A DNA stretch of 64,000 bases, taken from positions 1 through 64,000 of the forward strand of contig NZ_JAAXLJ010000004.1 of the NCBI RefSeq assembly GCF_012641075.1, given 5' to 3'. The stretch comes from Secundilactobacillus angelensis. Lineage in GTDB: Bacteria > Bacillota > Bacilli > Lactobacillales > Lactobacillaceae. The notes under the pieces were generated by a model. That model was not told where the DNA came from and ran no database searches. It saw nothing but the letters and a program-made list of their open reading frames with translations. The position numbers and the translations under genes were made by a program. Shown piece after piece: positions 26,479 through 35,189 of the stretch (the first letter of the stretch is position 1; each line of letters begins with the position of its first letter).

Positions 26479-27429
26479 TTAATCCAACTCGACATCATGG
26501 TTGCTGTTTAGCGAACTGGACTGCATACTGCGAGCTCGCCCTCTTTGCAATAGATAGATGGCAATCACCACTAGAGCTGATCCAAGCACTTCAACCCAGC
26601 TGATTTGCAGACCTAGAAAAACCACACTCAAAATAAAGGTGACCACCGGCTGAGCAGCATCAACAATACTGATGACGTCAGAGGGTGCATAGTTACTACT
26701 GATCAACAATAGGCAAAACGGTAAAATGGTTCCCAGAACGATCACCGTCAGCATGGATAACACTAAGTCAGTCGTTATCAGCGGGGTATGGACCCAGACT
26801 GGCTGATGCAAATTGAATAATAGCCCTGAAATTAACGTTCCCCATCCTAATATGAGAATCGGTGACCCACCAGCCTTAACAATCGGCCGCGGTAACGTCA
26901 CGTAAAAGGCGGCCGTAATGCCGGAGCCAATCCCCCAGAATAAGGCGTCTAGCGGAATTGCTAACTGCGACACATTGCCCTTAGTAATCGCTAAGAATAC
27001 GCCTAGCATTGAGACCACAAAGGCGATCAGATCACTGCGATAAGGCACTTCATGTTTAAAAATTAAACTACCAACTACGATAAACAATGGGCTGAGATAC
27101 TGCAAAATTGTTGCTGACGCTGCGTTACCTGTCTGCACCGACATGTAAAACGTCAGTAAATTGGCACTAAGGCCAAAAACTGCATAGGCAAAAAGTGAAC
27201 CGACTAATCGCCACGATTTGAAGGCTTCAAAAAGATGACCTCGAGACGTGAACGCCCCAATAATCATCAGTACCACACCGGCACCAAAAGTCCGCGCCGA
27301 TAAAAACCAAGCAGCCGGAATATGCTGATTTTGTGAAATATACTGCAACACAGTCCCGGAAATCCCCCACATCATCGATGCAAGCAGAGCTAACATAATT
27401 CCTCGTGTAACGTGACTTTTACTCGTCAT
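26479..27429 (-). CDS. DMT-superfamily (EamA) transporter
   Basis: 316 aa, ten transmembrane helices in two EamA repeats (first repeat SMMWGISGTVLQY..., second ...VDAAQPVVTFILSVVFLGLQISWVEVLGSALVVIAIYLL). The proline and glycine pattern SPLFIVVGSLIFKHE of the first repeat end is clear. Exports amino acids or metabolites in relatives. ATG with GGGAGAATGG upstream; transcribed alone. Confidence 0.87.
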   Translation of the reverse strand: MTSKSHVTRGIMLALLASMMWGISGTVLQYISQNQHIPAAWFLSARTFGAGVVLMIIGAFTSRGHLFEAFKSWRLVGSLFAYAVFGLSANLLTFYMSVQTGNAASATILQYLSPLFIVVGSLIFKHEVPYRSDLIAFVVSMLGVFLAITKGNVSQLAIPLDALFWGIGSGITAAFYVTLPRPIVKAGGSPILILGWGTLISGLLFNLHQPVWVHTPLITTDLVLSMLTVIVLGTILPFCLLLISSNYAPSDVISIVDAAQPVVTFILSVVFLGLQISWVEVLGSALVVIAIYLLQRGRARSMQSSSLNSNHDVELD

Positions 27430-27614
27430 AAATCCATTCTCCCAATTTTTAAAAATTCATTCTAACAGAATACTAAATCATCATGAAAGGGATATTGGAA
27501 TACGGAAAAATTAATCCTAGTATCTGGTGTGCCTATCTCATAATTTATATCGGCTTTGATATACAATTCGAATTTAAATAATAATCACGCTTATTAATAT
27601 TAATGAGTCACACC

Positions 27615-27655
27615 AAAAAATCGATTACCCGCCAACGATTGACTGATAATCGATC
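27615..27655 (-). terminator. Terminator of the GntR-ABC operon
   Basis: ATCGATTA/TAATCGAT stem with a 19-nt loop and a T run on the minus strand, 35 bp after the last gene. Confidence 0.75.
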
Positions 27656-27689
27656 CCTTTTCTTTACCTATCATTCTGCACTTTAAAAA

Positions 27690-28439
27690 CTATTGAGCAG
27701 TTTCAACGAACTTATGCATCAATAGAATGTTGGCAACAATTTCAAGTGCAGCCACTAAAACAAGGACACCGAAAAGCGCAAGTATTGCTCCCCATCCTAG
27801 TGAGAGGCCGTTCATCAATGTACCATAGATTTGGAAAAAGACCGCTCCCAAACGAATAATGGCAAAACTGATGACGATATATAAGATGCCCCGAATAATT
27901 TTTTGACGGCCAATTGGCAAGAACGCGTCGATGCTGAGCATAATCAAATGAATCAAGGAAATCGTCGCCCAAGCCATTATGATTGTAGCCAGTACAATCC
28001 CAAATGCGACGACGATGGTAGCAGCAATTCGATTGGAACTTGTGCCAAATCCCGTTACACCCATAAAAGGATTACCAGTTATCAAGCTAACAACCAGCTT
28101 CAGAACTAGCTGGACAGCCATAAAGTATAGGAGTCCAATCACGGTGGTGCAGAGGTTACTTAAATAAATTTTAGTATCGCTAGCTGGTATCAAGCGGATA
28201 GCATCATTTTGATAAACGTCTTCGTTAAACTTTGATAGCCTAATAAAGGCAACCAAAAATGCCAGTGAACTCCAAAGACTGGTGAAAGACTGCAGATCAG
28301 CTGCGCGGTACTCCCTATTTAAAACAACCGTGTAGATTTCAGTTGCAATGATTGCAATGAGCATCAATAAAATAATTCGGTTCAATGATTTAAATCGGTC
28401 CCGTAGAAATGCAGGAACCAGCGATGTAAACTTAGTCAT
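27690..28439 (-). CDS. ABC transporter permease-like membrane protein
   Basis: 249 aa, six hydrophobic helices, start ATG 28439 overlapping the ATPase stop by 8 bp. Member of the ABC-2-like permeases that pair with YtrA-type regulators; substrates of such systems are often antimicrobial or cell-wall-active compounds. No specific motif beyond topology. Confidence 0.75.
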   Translation of the reverse strand: MTKFTSLVPAFLRDRFKSLNRIILLMLIAIIATEIYTVVLNREYRAADLQSFTSLWSSLAFLVAFIRLSKFNEDVYQNDAIRLIPASDTKIYLSNLCTTVIGLLYFMAVQLVLKLVVSLITGNPFMGVTGFGTSSNRIAATIVVAFGIVLATIIMAWATISLIHLIMLSIDAFLPIGRQKIIRGILYIVISFAIIRLGAVFFQIYGTLMNGLSLGWGAILALFGVLVLVAALEIVANILLMHKFVETAQ

Positions 28440-29145
28440 TCGAATCAGCCTCCCCGTACAAGCTTTCATAGTAGTCTTCAATACTCTGACCATTCTCCTC
28501 ACGAATAGCATCGGCAGCCTTGTGTACCGCCACAGTGTTATCCTTTATCACCACGATTTCATCTAGAATCGGTGCAATTTCTGAAACGTAATGGTCACTA
28601 ATGATCATTAATGAGTCGGCCGGTTTCCACTGAATAATACTGTTAATGATCTTCTTTCGGCTCATACTGTCGATGCCGCTAAATGGCTCATCAAGTAGGT
28701 AAACATTCGTCTGGCGTGCTAACGTCAAGCTGATAACTAATTTTTCTCGGGTCCCTTTTGATAAGGCTGATAATCGTTGCGATTCATCCAGTTTTAAAAA
28801 CGAACTCATTTGATCATACTTTTGCTCATCAAAATCCGGATAGACACGTTGATAGAAGCTTTTTACATCCGTGATCTTTAAGTTTGTTGCCATACCGCCC
28901 AACGGATCGCTGTAACTAATCATACTCTTGCGGGTTGCCAGGGCGGTTTCATTGTTAACGGCAACCAGCCCCTTAGCGTTCTTTGCAACGCCAGCAATCA
29001 ATCGCATCAGCGTAGTCTTACCTGCACCGTTTTCTCCCAGTAAGCCAACGATTTTATCCCCAGATAGGGTTAAAGAAACGTCCGTTAAAATCTTTTTCAA
29101 GTTCCTGCGATAGTTCAAATTTTCAATACTAAGCGTTGTTGTCAT
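28432..29145 (-). CDS. ABC transporter ATP-binding protein
   Basis: 237 aa from ATG 29145. Walker A GLLGENGAGKTT, signature LSKGTREKLVISL, Walker B VYLLDEPFSGID, and a switch His in ISDHY. The start lies inside the regulator gene (17-bp overlap) behind GGGGG. It powers the adjoining permease; export is more likely than import since no binding protein exists. Confidence 0.9.
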   Translation of the reverse strand: MTTTLSIENLNYRRNLKKILTDVSLTLSGDKIVGLLGENGAGKTTLMRLIAGVAKNAKGLVAVNNETALATRKSMISYSDPLGGMATNLKITDVKSFYQRVYPDFDEQKYDQMSSFLKLDESQRLSALSKGTREKLVISLTLARQTNVYLLDEPFSGIDSMSRKKIINSIIQWKPADSLMIISDHYVSEIAPILDEIVVIKDNTVAVHKAADAIREENGQSIEDYYESLYGEADSND

Positions 29146-29512
29146 TTGAATCCCCCTGCCTTTCAATATATGCCGTTAGCTCATCGATCATCTGTTCATC
29201 ACTAATTCGTAAGCGATGAAGCTGATCGTAGAGTTGCTTTAAATACTGAGTAATCAGTCGTTCCCTTAACTGCTCAATAATCTGCGGATCGTCAGTCACA
29301 AAATTACCACGTCCGCGTTGCGAGACAATGACGCCTTCAGCAATCATTTCACGTAAAGCGCGTTGCACGGTGTTTACGTTAACCGTTAGCGACACTGCCA
29401 GCTGCCGAACTGCCGGCAGTTTATCCCCTGGAGCCAGCTGGCCTGCAATAATTCGATCATAGATAGCCGTTTTAATTTGATAATAAATAGGCACCTTGTC
29501 GTCAAATTCCAT
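29129..29512 (-). CDS. GntR-family regulator, YtrA subgroup
   Basis: 127 aa. Winged helix (PIYYQIKTAIYDRIIAGQLAPGDKLPAVRQLA, then VNTVQRALREM and RGRGNFV) followed by only about 50 residues of helix, the short C-terminal domain of the YtrA subgroup. First gene of a three-gene overlapping operon with its ABC transporter, and preceded by a palindrome over the -10, so it is probably an autorepressor released by the transporter's substrate. Confidence 0.9.
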   Translation of the reverse strand: MEFDDKVPIYYQIKTAIYDRIIAGQLAPGDKLPAVRQLAVSLTVNVNTVQRALREMIAEGVIVSQRGRGNFVTDDPQIIEQLRERLITQYLKQLYDQLHRLRISDEQMIDELTAYIERQGDSNDNNA

Positions 29513-29527
29513 CTTGTATCACCTCTC

Positions 29528-29553
29528 TAGTGTATTATATTACTATTACACTA
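29528..29553 (-). promoter_or_regulatory. Operator-promoter of the GntR-ABC operon
   Basis: TAGTGTA and TACACTA flank a 12-bp centre; the minus strand TATAAT (29534-29539) lies in it. Inverted AGTGTA-type sites are typical for YtrA-like regulators. Confidence 0.7.
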
Positions 29554-29697
29554 TATCACTGTTTCTCTAAATTTCAATCAAAGTCACCGAAATATGTAAA
29601 ATATTTTTTGTAATATAAATGTAATATTTTAGTTTCCAGATCATCGTAGACAACCATTTAACGTGGCAAGCTGCAATGCAGATACCGTTTTACAAAA

Positions 29698-29733
29698 TCT
29701 CCTAAATGCCTATATAGCAGCATTTATAGGAGG
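29698..29733. other. Hairpin containing a ribosome-site-like sequence
   Basis: CTCCTA-AATGC pairs with GCATT-TA-TAGGAG. AGGAGGGTGG at its 3' edge looks like a buried ribosome site, but no reading frame follows. Function unknown. Confidence 0.35.
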
Positions 29734-29846
29734 GTGGTTTTACCAAAAGTTCACCAATTTTAAGCCAAATAAATTCAACGTTCAAGCGTGCATAAACCTA
29801 GCAGAGTTTAACATTTTCGCAATAAAGTAAAATTTGTTATGTCATC

Positions 29847-29863
29847 TTCACACTTTCTTCACA
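29847..29863 (+). promoter_or_regulatory. PhoP-box-like direct repeat
   Basis: TTCACA, five bases, TTCACA: the spacing and sequence of half-sites known for PhoP of the phosphate regulon (TTHACA every 11 bp). Only two good half-sites are present. TAATAT at 29891-29896 could be the -10 box of the RNA that follows. Confidence 0.4.
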
Positions 29864-29889
29864 TTTAAAGACTATATTAAGACCATAGC

Positions 29890-30020
29890 CTAATATCTTA
29901 AAGATATTAAGTGAGCTTTTTCATTTTACTCCTCCAAAGTAAAATTTATATTTCCGTGAACCCCATCACGAAAATGCCTACTCCTATAAGGATCACCCTC
30001 CCCCGGGTGATTCTTTTTTT
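29890..30020 (+). ncRNA. Candidate small RNA with C-rich anti-SD loops
   Basis: Successive hairpins: ATTTTACT-CCTCCAA-AGTAAAAT (29923-29945), CGTGA-ACCCCA-TCACG (29955-29970), a single-stranded CTACTCCT, and the terminator ATCACCC-TCCCCC-GGGTGAT plus T7. All unpaired segments are complementary to Shine-Dalgarno sequence. No reading frame. Resembles in design the C-rich-loop sRNAs of other Firmicutes; identity not established. Confidence 0.5.
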
Positions 30021-30023
30021 GCG

Positions 30024-30079
30024 CAAAAAAAGATTCGCTTTGACGTCTCTCCAGACCGTTAAAGCGAATCTTTTGTTTT
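30024..30079. terminator. Strong bidirectional hairpin
   Basis: 14-bp perfect stem AAAAGATTCGCTTT/AAAGCGAATCTTTT with a 19-nt loop, A-rich before and T-rich after. It may end a transcript on either strand; no gene adjoins. Confidence 0.7.
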
Positions 30080-30189
30080 GAAACTGTGAAACTTGAAAGT
30101 AACTAGGATCCTATCACTAATGCACTTAATGAGAGTGTACAGCCCAACGACCATACTTGAAATACATTACAAGAATCGGAACCATTAAA

Positions 30190-30290
30190 CCGCTGTGGAT
30201 CTCCCCAGACACACACCGTAATTACTTCCCGTGGCCTCCAACCACTTTGGGAATGATACTGTTTGTAAGGTCTCCAAACCTTATCACGGC
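30190..30290 (+). ncRNA. Candidate RNA with three CTCC-loop hairpins
   Basis: TGTG..TCT-CCCC-AGA..CACA (30194-30213), GTGG-CCTCCAA-CCAC (30231-30245) and TAAGGT-CTCCAA-ACCTTA (30266-30283). The loop CTCCAA recurs from the RNA 250 bp upstream while stems differ. A frame of 70 codons overlaps it but has no ribosome site and is not credible. No clear promoter or terminator assigned. Confidence 0.4.
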
Positions 30291-30443
30291 TAATCGCTAT
30301 GATTTATCTAATGGCTGGCGACAAATTCACCGATCCATTAAATGTAGAACAGCATCTGCAACAATCTAAGTAGGCTTTTTCATATACTCGCCAGATTTAT
30401 TAACTCATGAATCCCCCGAAATTAATAAATCAGTGTTAAGAAC

Positions 30444-30530
30444 AAAAAAGACCCATTCATTCGGCCAGCTTAGAAAGCCTCCGAGAACGGGTCGTGTCCT
30501 AACTAAAAGTCAGAACTGAGCATTTAAATT
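30444..30530 (-). ncRNA. Two-copy structured RNA candidate, copy 1
   Basis: Minus strand: AAATGCTCAG, a small hairpin closed around TTTT, GACACGACCCG, then a stem GACCC/GGGTC that encloses the rest and ends in TTTTTT. The same constant blocks occur at 36563-36652. A TGTGATACAT (extended -10-like) lies about 45 bp upstream, as in copy 2. No reading frame. Confidence 0.5.
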
Positions 30531-30678
30531 AACTTTTTCTTGTTCTTAAGTATGTATATAATGTATCACATATTTGTGGCAATAACAAGCTTTTAACTTG
30601 TTTCTTTTTTACCAAAAAGTTATCTAAGGAATCATAATAACTAACCGAAGTCCGCCCTCAGTGGTCTCGAGCACTTTA

Positions 30679-30966
30679 TTAATCTGGTACAAAGCCACTA
30701 ATAATAACATTTTCAATGTAAAAAGCAGCCACCCCATAGGCAACTGCCTCAATCAATTCAATTGTCCATGATGCTCATGCCGCTACAAAGCGATCAGGTG
30801 CCATAATTGTTACGCGATGAACAAGTTAACGATGCTTCACCCAGTCTTCACCTATATTATAAGGGCGAAAGCGAATGAGACTACTTGACCGCTCAACCAT
30901 TACGTGTTGGGATGCACCTGTTTTTTTCAAGATTGCTTCCTCCAATACCCACTCAATAAAAATCAT
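30679..30966 (-). pseudogene. Decayed reading frame with two internal stops
   Basis: A 95-codon frame on the minus strand (ATG 30966, TAA 30679) is broken by TAA after HR at codon 47 and TGA at codon 64. The translated pieces look protein-like (FIEWVLEEAILKKTGAS, LIRFRPYNIGEDWVKHR, WTIELIEAVAYGVAAFYI). I cannot name the ancestor. It could also be chance. Confidence 0.3.
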
Positions 30967-31303
30967 CCGAACCGACAAAATAATATCGTGTAACCTTGAT
31001 TAGTTTAATGCCTCTACACTATCTCCTCCTAACATCACTAGACTGATTTGATCAGACAAACCCCCTGCCTGATATTCACATAGATGATATCTAGCTTAGG
31101 GTTAAATATAGGGATAATAGTTGTCAAAGTCAAGCGTTTTGACCTGGGACTTATAAAAAATCTTCTGCGGAGGCATTTCTGAAATGCTGTACTACAGTTG
31201 GACTATATCAGCCTTTAATATTACGAATCATTCACCGATTTTATAAAAAATTGTCATTTTTGGCTTCATTTTTTTATATAAAGCGACTGCGTTCTCTCTA
31301 AAC

Positions 31304-31945
31304 TTAGCTTAGCCAAGAATCTAACCAGAATCGCTTTTCAGTAATCACGTCCGCTGCCGTTTCGGTAATCAGCTGAATTTCGTTAAAGGCGCTTTGTTGT
31401 CGGACTACCGAAAGTAACGATTCTCGATTATTTTCATCTGGTACTACCCACTTTAATGCTGACATCTGGTTTAAAATTACACAGAGGTTCAATGCCGGCG
31501 TTTGAGTAGTCAACGTATTGGCTAGCCATGAACCAGCAGCAGACCGTGCACTAGCCGTTGGCACATAAATGATGTGGGGCTTAAGATTGTTCTGAAAAAC
31601 AACCCGTTCAACTTGGCGATCCTCAAGTAACTCCGCACCAATACCGTCATAAATCTGATTGGCAATATCCCAGCTGGTAACCGGCTTCAGTGCATTTTTT
31701 AACTGATCATCCTCGGACAACGCCTCAGTTAGCTGACTGACAAAGATTGACAGATAATCAGGTAATCGCACTGTCTTGTCAAAAGTAACGTGTCCAGACG
31801 CAATTTTAAGCACATGAGCCGCAAACAAATCCAAGTATACGGCCAGCACAAAGTAAGCTTGGCTCGTAAAACGGCTTCGCAACATCGGTTTCTTGGCAAT
31901 CCGCTCGGTTAACAGCAGGTAGTTTTCCGCAGTGGTTAATTTCAT
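31304..31945 (-). CDS. Hypothetical protein divergent from the acyltransferase-like gene
   Basis: 213 aa, soluble, mainly helical, no signal peptide. Good GAGGAG site. Segments such as HIIYVPTASARSAAGSWLANTL and VVRQQSAFNEIQLITETAADV show no motif that I recognise. It shares a 180-bp intergenic region with the choline/carnitine acyltransferase-like gene, so the two may be co-regulated. Confidence 0.7.
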   Translation of the reverse strand: MKLTTAENYLLLTERIAKKPMLRSRFTSQAYFVLAVYLDLFAAHVLKIASGHVTFDKTVRLPDYLSIFVSQLTEALSEDDQLKNALKPVTSWDIANQIYDGIGAELLEDRQVERVVFQNNLKPHIIYVPTASARSAAGSWLANTLTTQTPALNLCVILNQMSALKWVVPDENNRESLLSVVRQQSAFNEIQLITETAADVITEKRFWLDSWLS

Positions 31946-32126
31946 TTCGTATCACTCCTCATCAATTAGCATAACACTCAGACTGTTAGACGACGATTTA
32001 GTGAGGTTAAATCCATGACGAATTTTTCATAATATGACATAATGTGGCGCACAGAAAATATGATTAATTTAAAACTACATACTGATTGTTTACGTATTGT
32101 TGTTATATAGAAAAGAGGAATTGAAA

Positions 32127-33821
32127 ATGACTGGAAAATATTCAACTGATTTACTCACACAATTACCTAAATTACCACTGCCGGAGCTAGACGATACCCT
32201 CACTCGTCTTCAAAATCGGGGGATCCCGTTACTAGGCGCTTCACAGCAAAAGAAATTGGCGGCTCAAATTACGAGTTTTAAAGAAAACGACGCACCCGAA
32301 TTACAAGCACTTTTAAAGCAGCGTTGGGCTGAAACAAATGCTAACTGGCTGTCACCACTTTTACGCCATCACGCACTCATCAACCGGGAACCATTGCAAA
32401 ATGGGTCTAACTTTGCGTTTACTGTTTCCCACGACCGATTACCTAGCTTGGATCAAGTCACCATGGCAGCCAAATTATTACAGAATTTTGCTGACCAATA
32501 CCTTGCATACGTTTCGGAAAAAATTCCCGTGGACACCAATTCAGACAACCAGCCTCAAGATATGGATCAGTATGGCAACTTCTTCCGAACTCAACGGCAG
32601 GCTAATATCAGCCGGGATTATTCACAGAGGACCCGGCCCACTTTAACCAATGTTGCCGCAACAATCATCTACCATAATACTGCCTACCAGGTGCGGCTGA
32701 TTGACCACGCCGGCCGTGTGTCTACACTGCATTCTCTAGCCGAATCACTGACTCAAATCATGCAAGAGACGGTCACCGACACCTTCTTTGTTGGCGCATA
32801 TTCTGGTTTACCGCGTAACACTGCAGCCAAACTGAGAAGCCATTTAGCTAGTAATCAACACAACTGGGATAATTTAACCCGTATCAGTAATAGCTTGCTA
32901 GTTCTTACCCTAGAAGATGCTGAGGTTCCACTAACTGCCCAAGCCACTCTCCTAGGCCCACAGAACCGTTTCTTTGATAAAACCACCCAAGTGATCGTCA
33001 GTTCAGAACCCAGCCTAGGCTTCGTCTTTGAACACAGTCAAATTGATGAGCTGCCCGCTTTAAAGTTAGCCGATTCGGTGGTGTCTCGCCTGAATCAGCC
33101 TGAAGACCAATGGGATAGCAAAGGCAAGCCACACTTTGAACGTTTGACGTGGGAATTAGACCATTACACCAAAGAAGCACTCAGTGAGGCCGACCGTAAT
33201 AACGGTGCAGTGGCAAAGCACCTAACCTTTGCCTCCACCACTAACTCAACGTTTGGTGCGAATCGTCTCCAAAAAATCGGCATTGATCCGGATGCCTTCC
33301 TCCAGATTGGTTTCGCATTGGCTGAATTCCAGGCGACTGGTGGCTGGCAAAACATCTCTGAACTGGTGCCAATGCGCGGATTCTATCAGGGTCGGACGGA
33401 AACCCTCTCAACGATTGACCTCGAAAAAAAACAGTTTATTGAAGCATTTGCTACCGGTCAGCGAGATGCTGCTCTCAAACAGGCGTTTAATCAAGCCATT
33501 ACCGCACATACCAAGCGTGTCCAGTTTGTATCAAAGGGTTTGGGCATTAAGGGGCACCTCTTGGGCTTACAGGAAATGATGCTGCGAAACGGCGGTGAAA
33601 AAGCATTCCCAGACGCGGCAAACTTATTTAGTTCAGACTTCTTTAACGAGATATTCACGGACTTTTTTACTACAATTAACGTGCCTTCCAATCTAACAGA
33701 AAGTTTCGTCTCCGCACCCTCACATCCAACTGGGTATGGTATTTATTACAGTATCTTAGATTCACAACTTAAATTGACAGTTTCAGCTTGGCAGGCTAAT
33801 TCCTTCACTGCACAGGAATGA
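32127..33821 (+). CDS. Choline/carnitine O-acyltransferase family protein
   Basis: 564 aa from ATG 32127 (GAGGA site). Family landmarks: PLPELDDTLTRL at the start, LGFVFEHSQIDELPAL holding the catalytic His, and VPMRGFYQGRTETLSTID, the CoA/carnitine-binding region usually written YxGRTET/S. HLLGLQEMM also fits (HLLGLR in animal enzymes). These enzymes move acyl groups between CoA and carnitine or choline and are mostly eukaryotic; lactobacilli are among the few bacteria carrying one. No carnitine transporter is nearby. Substrate unknown. Confidence 0.85.
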   Translation: MTGKYSTDLLTQLPKLPLPELDDTLTRLQNRGIPLLGASQQKKLAAQITSFKENDAPELQALLKQRWAETNANWLSPLLRHHALINREPLQNGSNFAFTVSHDRLPSLDQVTMAAKLLQNFADQYLAYVSEKIPVDTNSDNQPQDMDQYGNFFRTQRQANISRDYSQRTRPTLTNVAATIIYHNTAYQVRLIDHAGRVSTLHSLAESLTQIMQETVTDTFFVGAYSGLPRNTAAKLRSHLASNQHNWDNLTRISNSLLVLTLEDAEVPLTAQATLLGPQNRFFDKTTQVIVSSEPSLGFVFEHSQIDELPALKLADSVVSRLNQPEDQWDSKGKPHFERLTWELDHYTKEALSEADRNNGAVAKHLTFASTTNSTFGANRLQKIGIDPDAFLQIGFALAEFQATGGWQNISELVPMRGFYQGRTETLSTIDLEKKQFIEAFATGQRDAALKQAFNQAITAHTKRVQFVSKGLGIKGHLLGLQEMMLRNGGEKAFPDAANLFSSDFFNEIFTDFFTTINVPSNLTESFVSAPSHPTGYGIYYSILDSQLKLTVSAWQANSFTAQE

Positions 33822-33903
33822 CTGACTGACATTATCGATGGTCTCAATAATCTTTTTGCTTGGTTGACTGCGCAAGACATTGATTAGACTATTAATAGAA
33901 ATC

Positions 33904-33936
33904 AAAAAATATCCATTCCCCCCGGAATGGATATTT
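33904..33936 (-). terminator. Terminator of matrixin gene 1
   Basis: Perfect 13-bp stem AAATATCCATTCC/GGAATGGATATTT with a 4-base loop and T run. Identical hairpin to that of gene 2, so it was duplicated with the gene. Confidence 0.92.
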
Positions 33937-33959
33937 CATTTCTAATTAAATTGTTGAGC

Positions 33960-34613
33960 TTAACGATAACTATGCTCTAAGCCATTAACATCTGGCTTGG
34001 AAACAGACTGATCGCGTGTTGCATAATACATGACGCTGTGTCTACCAACGTTGTGTTCCAGACCTAATGCATGGCCAAGTTCGTGCTGAGCAACGTTAGC
34101 TCGCTCTGTCTTGGAATAATGATAGTGACTGGCAACGTTCTTGAAAACATACGATTTGGCACTGACCAACACGGGTAGATGATTCAACGTCTTATTATTG
34201 TAGTAAGACGAATATGTAATCCCAACTGTTGAACCACAATTACCCATCGGCGAATTGCTGGTTGATAGTGAAATGTCGGCTTTCCCGGTAGTGGCAACTA
34301 AGTGAACAACGCCACTGTGATTCCACTTCTTAACGGCTGAGTGCCAAACAGATCTATAGTAACTTGATCCACTATCAATCTTGTACGTGATCTTAGTTGA
34401 TTGCCAGCGTTTAGCTGCTGGCGTCAGACTAGCTGAACCAGTAGCAACCCCGGCATCCGCCTTGGCAGTTCCAAACGCCACTGAAGTATTTACCGCCTCT
34501 GCAGCATCTACATCAGTAACAATTTTAGCAGCAACGTGACTCGGCGCAATAACGCTCAAACCCGCAGTAACAACAAAAACTGCCAATAGACGACCCACAA
34601 AATGATTATTCAT
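33960..34613 (-). CDS. Secreted matrixin-like zinc metalloprotease, paralogue 1
   Basis: 217 aa. Signal peptide about 1-29 (hydrophobic LLAVFVVTAGLSVIA, cleavage near HVAA). Catalytic zinc motif HELGHALGLEH (H177, E178, H181, H187) and the Met-turn SVMYYATRD (M195) define the M10A/astacin-like metzincins. Only about 150 residues follow the signal, so there is no hemopexin or wall anchor. Differs from paralogue 2 mainly in PMGNCGST (an unpaired Cys) against PMGKNDST. Both have an unusual 14-nt gap between GGAG and ATG. Confidence 0.88.
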   Translation of the reverse strand: MNNHFVGRLLAVFVVTAGLSVIAPSHVAAKIVTDVDAAEAVNTSVAFGTAKADAGVATGSASLTPAAKRWQSTKITYKIDSGSSYYRSVWHSAVKKWNHSGVVHLVATTGKADISLSTSNSPMGNCGSTVGITYSSYYNNKTLNHLPVLVSAKSYVFKNVASHYHYSKTERANVAQHELGHALGLEHNVGRHSVMYYATRDQSVSKPDVNGLEHSYR

Positions 34614-34618
34614 AATAA

Positions 34619-34656
34619 CTGATAAGTCTCCTTTAAAATAAAATTTAGACTATCAG
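34619..34656 (-). promoter_or_regulatory. 5'-UTR hairpin around the ribosome site, matrixin 1
   Basis: Minus strand CTGATAGTC pairs with GACTTATCAG (one bulge) and holds AAAGGAG in the loop. The 3' arm fills the 14 nt between SD and ATG. The stem is identical at paralogue 2 while the loop sequence differs, arguing for a kept structure. Confidence 0.55.
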
Positions 34657-34659
34657 CTT

Positions 34660-35130
34660 TTTCTAAATAATCCTCCAAAAATAATACACAATAAAAACGT
34701 TTGTCATAAATACACTGACTAACCAAACGAATAAAAATGAAAGTATCGTTGTCCCCGCTTATTAATTATTGACCCCCCAATAACCAATCAACAAAGGGAC
34801 TATAACACCAGTTTATTTATAAAACCATTACAAAAATGTTACATAAAATCATCGGTGAAGAGTTTGTGAAAATGTTATAACGAACTATTGCCGTGTATAA
34901 TACCCGGTTTAACGGGAATCAGCCAAGGTCGACTATCATTTAGATTTGCGAATGTAAACAATTTAGTTTACACATATTTTTTCAAAAAAAACGGCTTACT
35001 TTTGATAAATCTCAAAATTTTACTCATTTTATAGACACTTTATCATTTATGTGCCATTTTGTATTTTGAAATATCTTTCAACAAAAACGTTGAAAATGTT
35101 GTTATAACATGTTGTGAATAGATTTTTAAC
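34660..35130. other. Upstream region of matrixin 1 (duplicated)
   Basis: No gene. Shares blocks with 35890-36240: GACTATAACACCAGT, ACCATTACA, and AATGTAAACA. At 34827-34843 ATTACA and GTTACA are five bases apart (11-bp period), a layout used by OmpR-type regulators. AT-rich otherwise. Confidence 0.5.
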
Positions 35131-35131
35131 C

Positions 35132-35165
35132 AAAAAAATATCCATTCCCCCCGGAATGGATATTT
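35132..35165 (-). terminator. Terminator of matrixin gene 2
   Basis: Same 13-bp stem and loop as at 33904, with a longer T run on the minus strand. Confidence 0.92.
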
Positions 35166-35189
35166 CATTTCTAATTGATTTAATTCAGT

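Noticed and set aside
30157-30369. 70-codon plus-strand frame in the small-RNA cluster
   Set aside because: No ribosome site, no family resemblance, and it overlaps conserved-loop hairpins.
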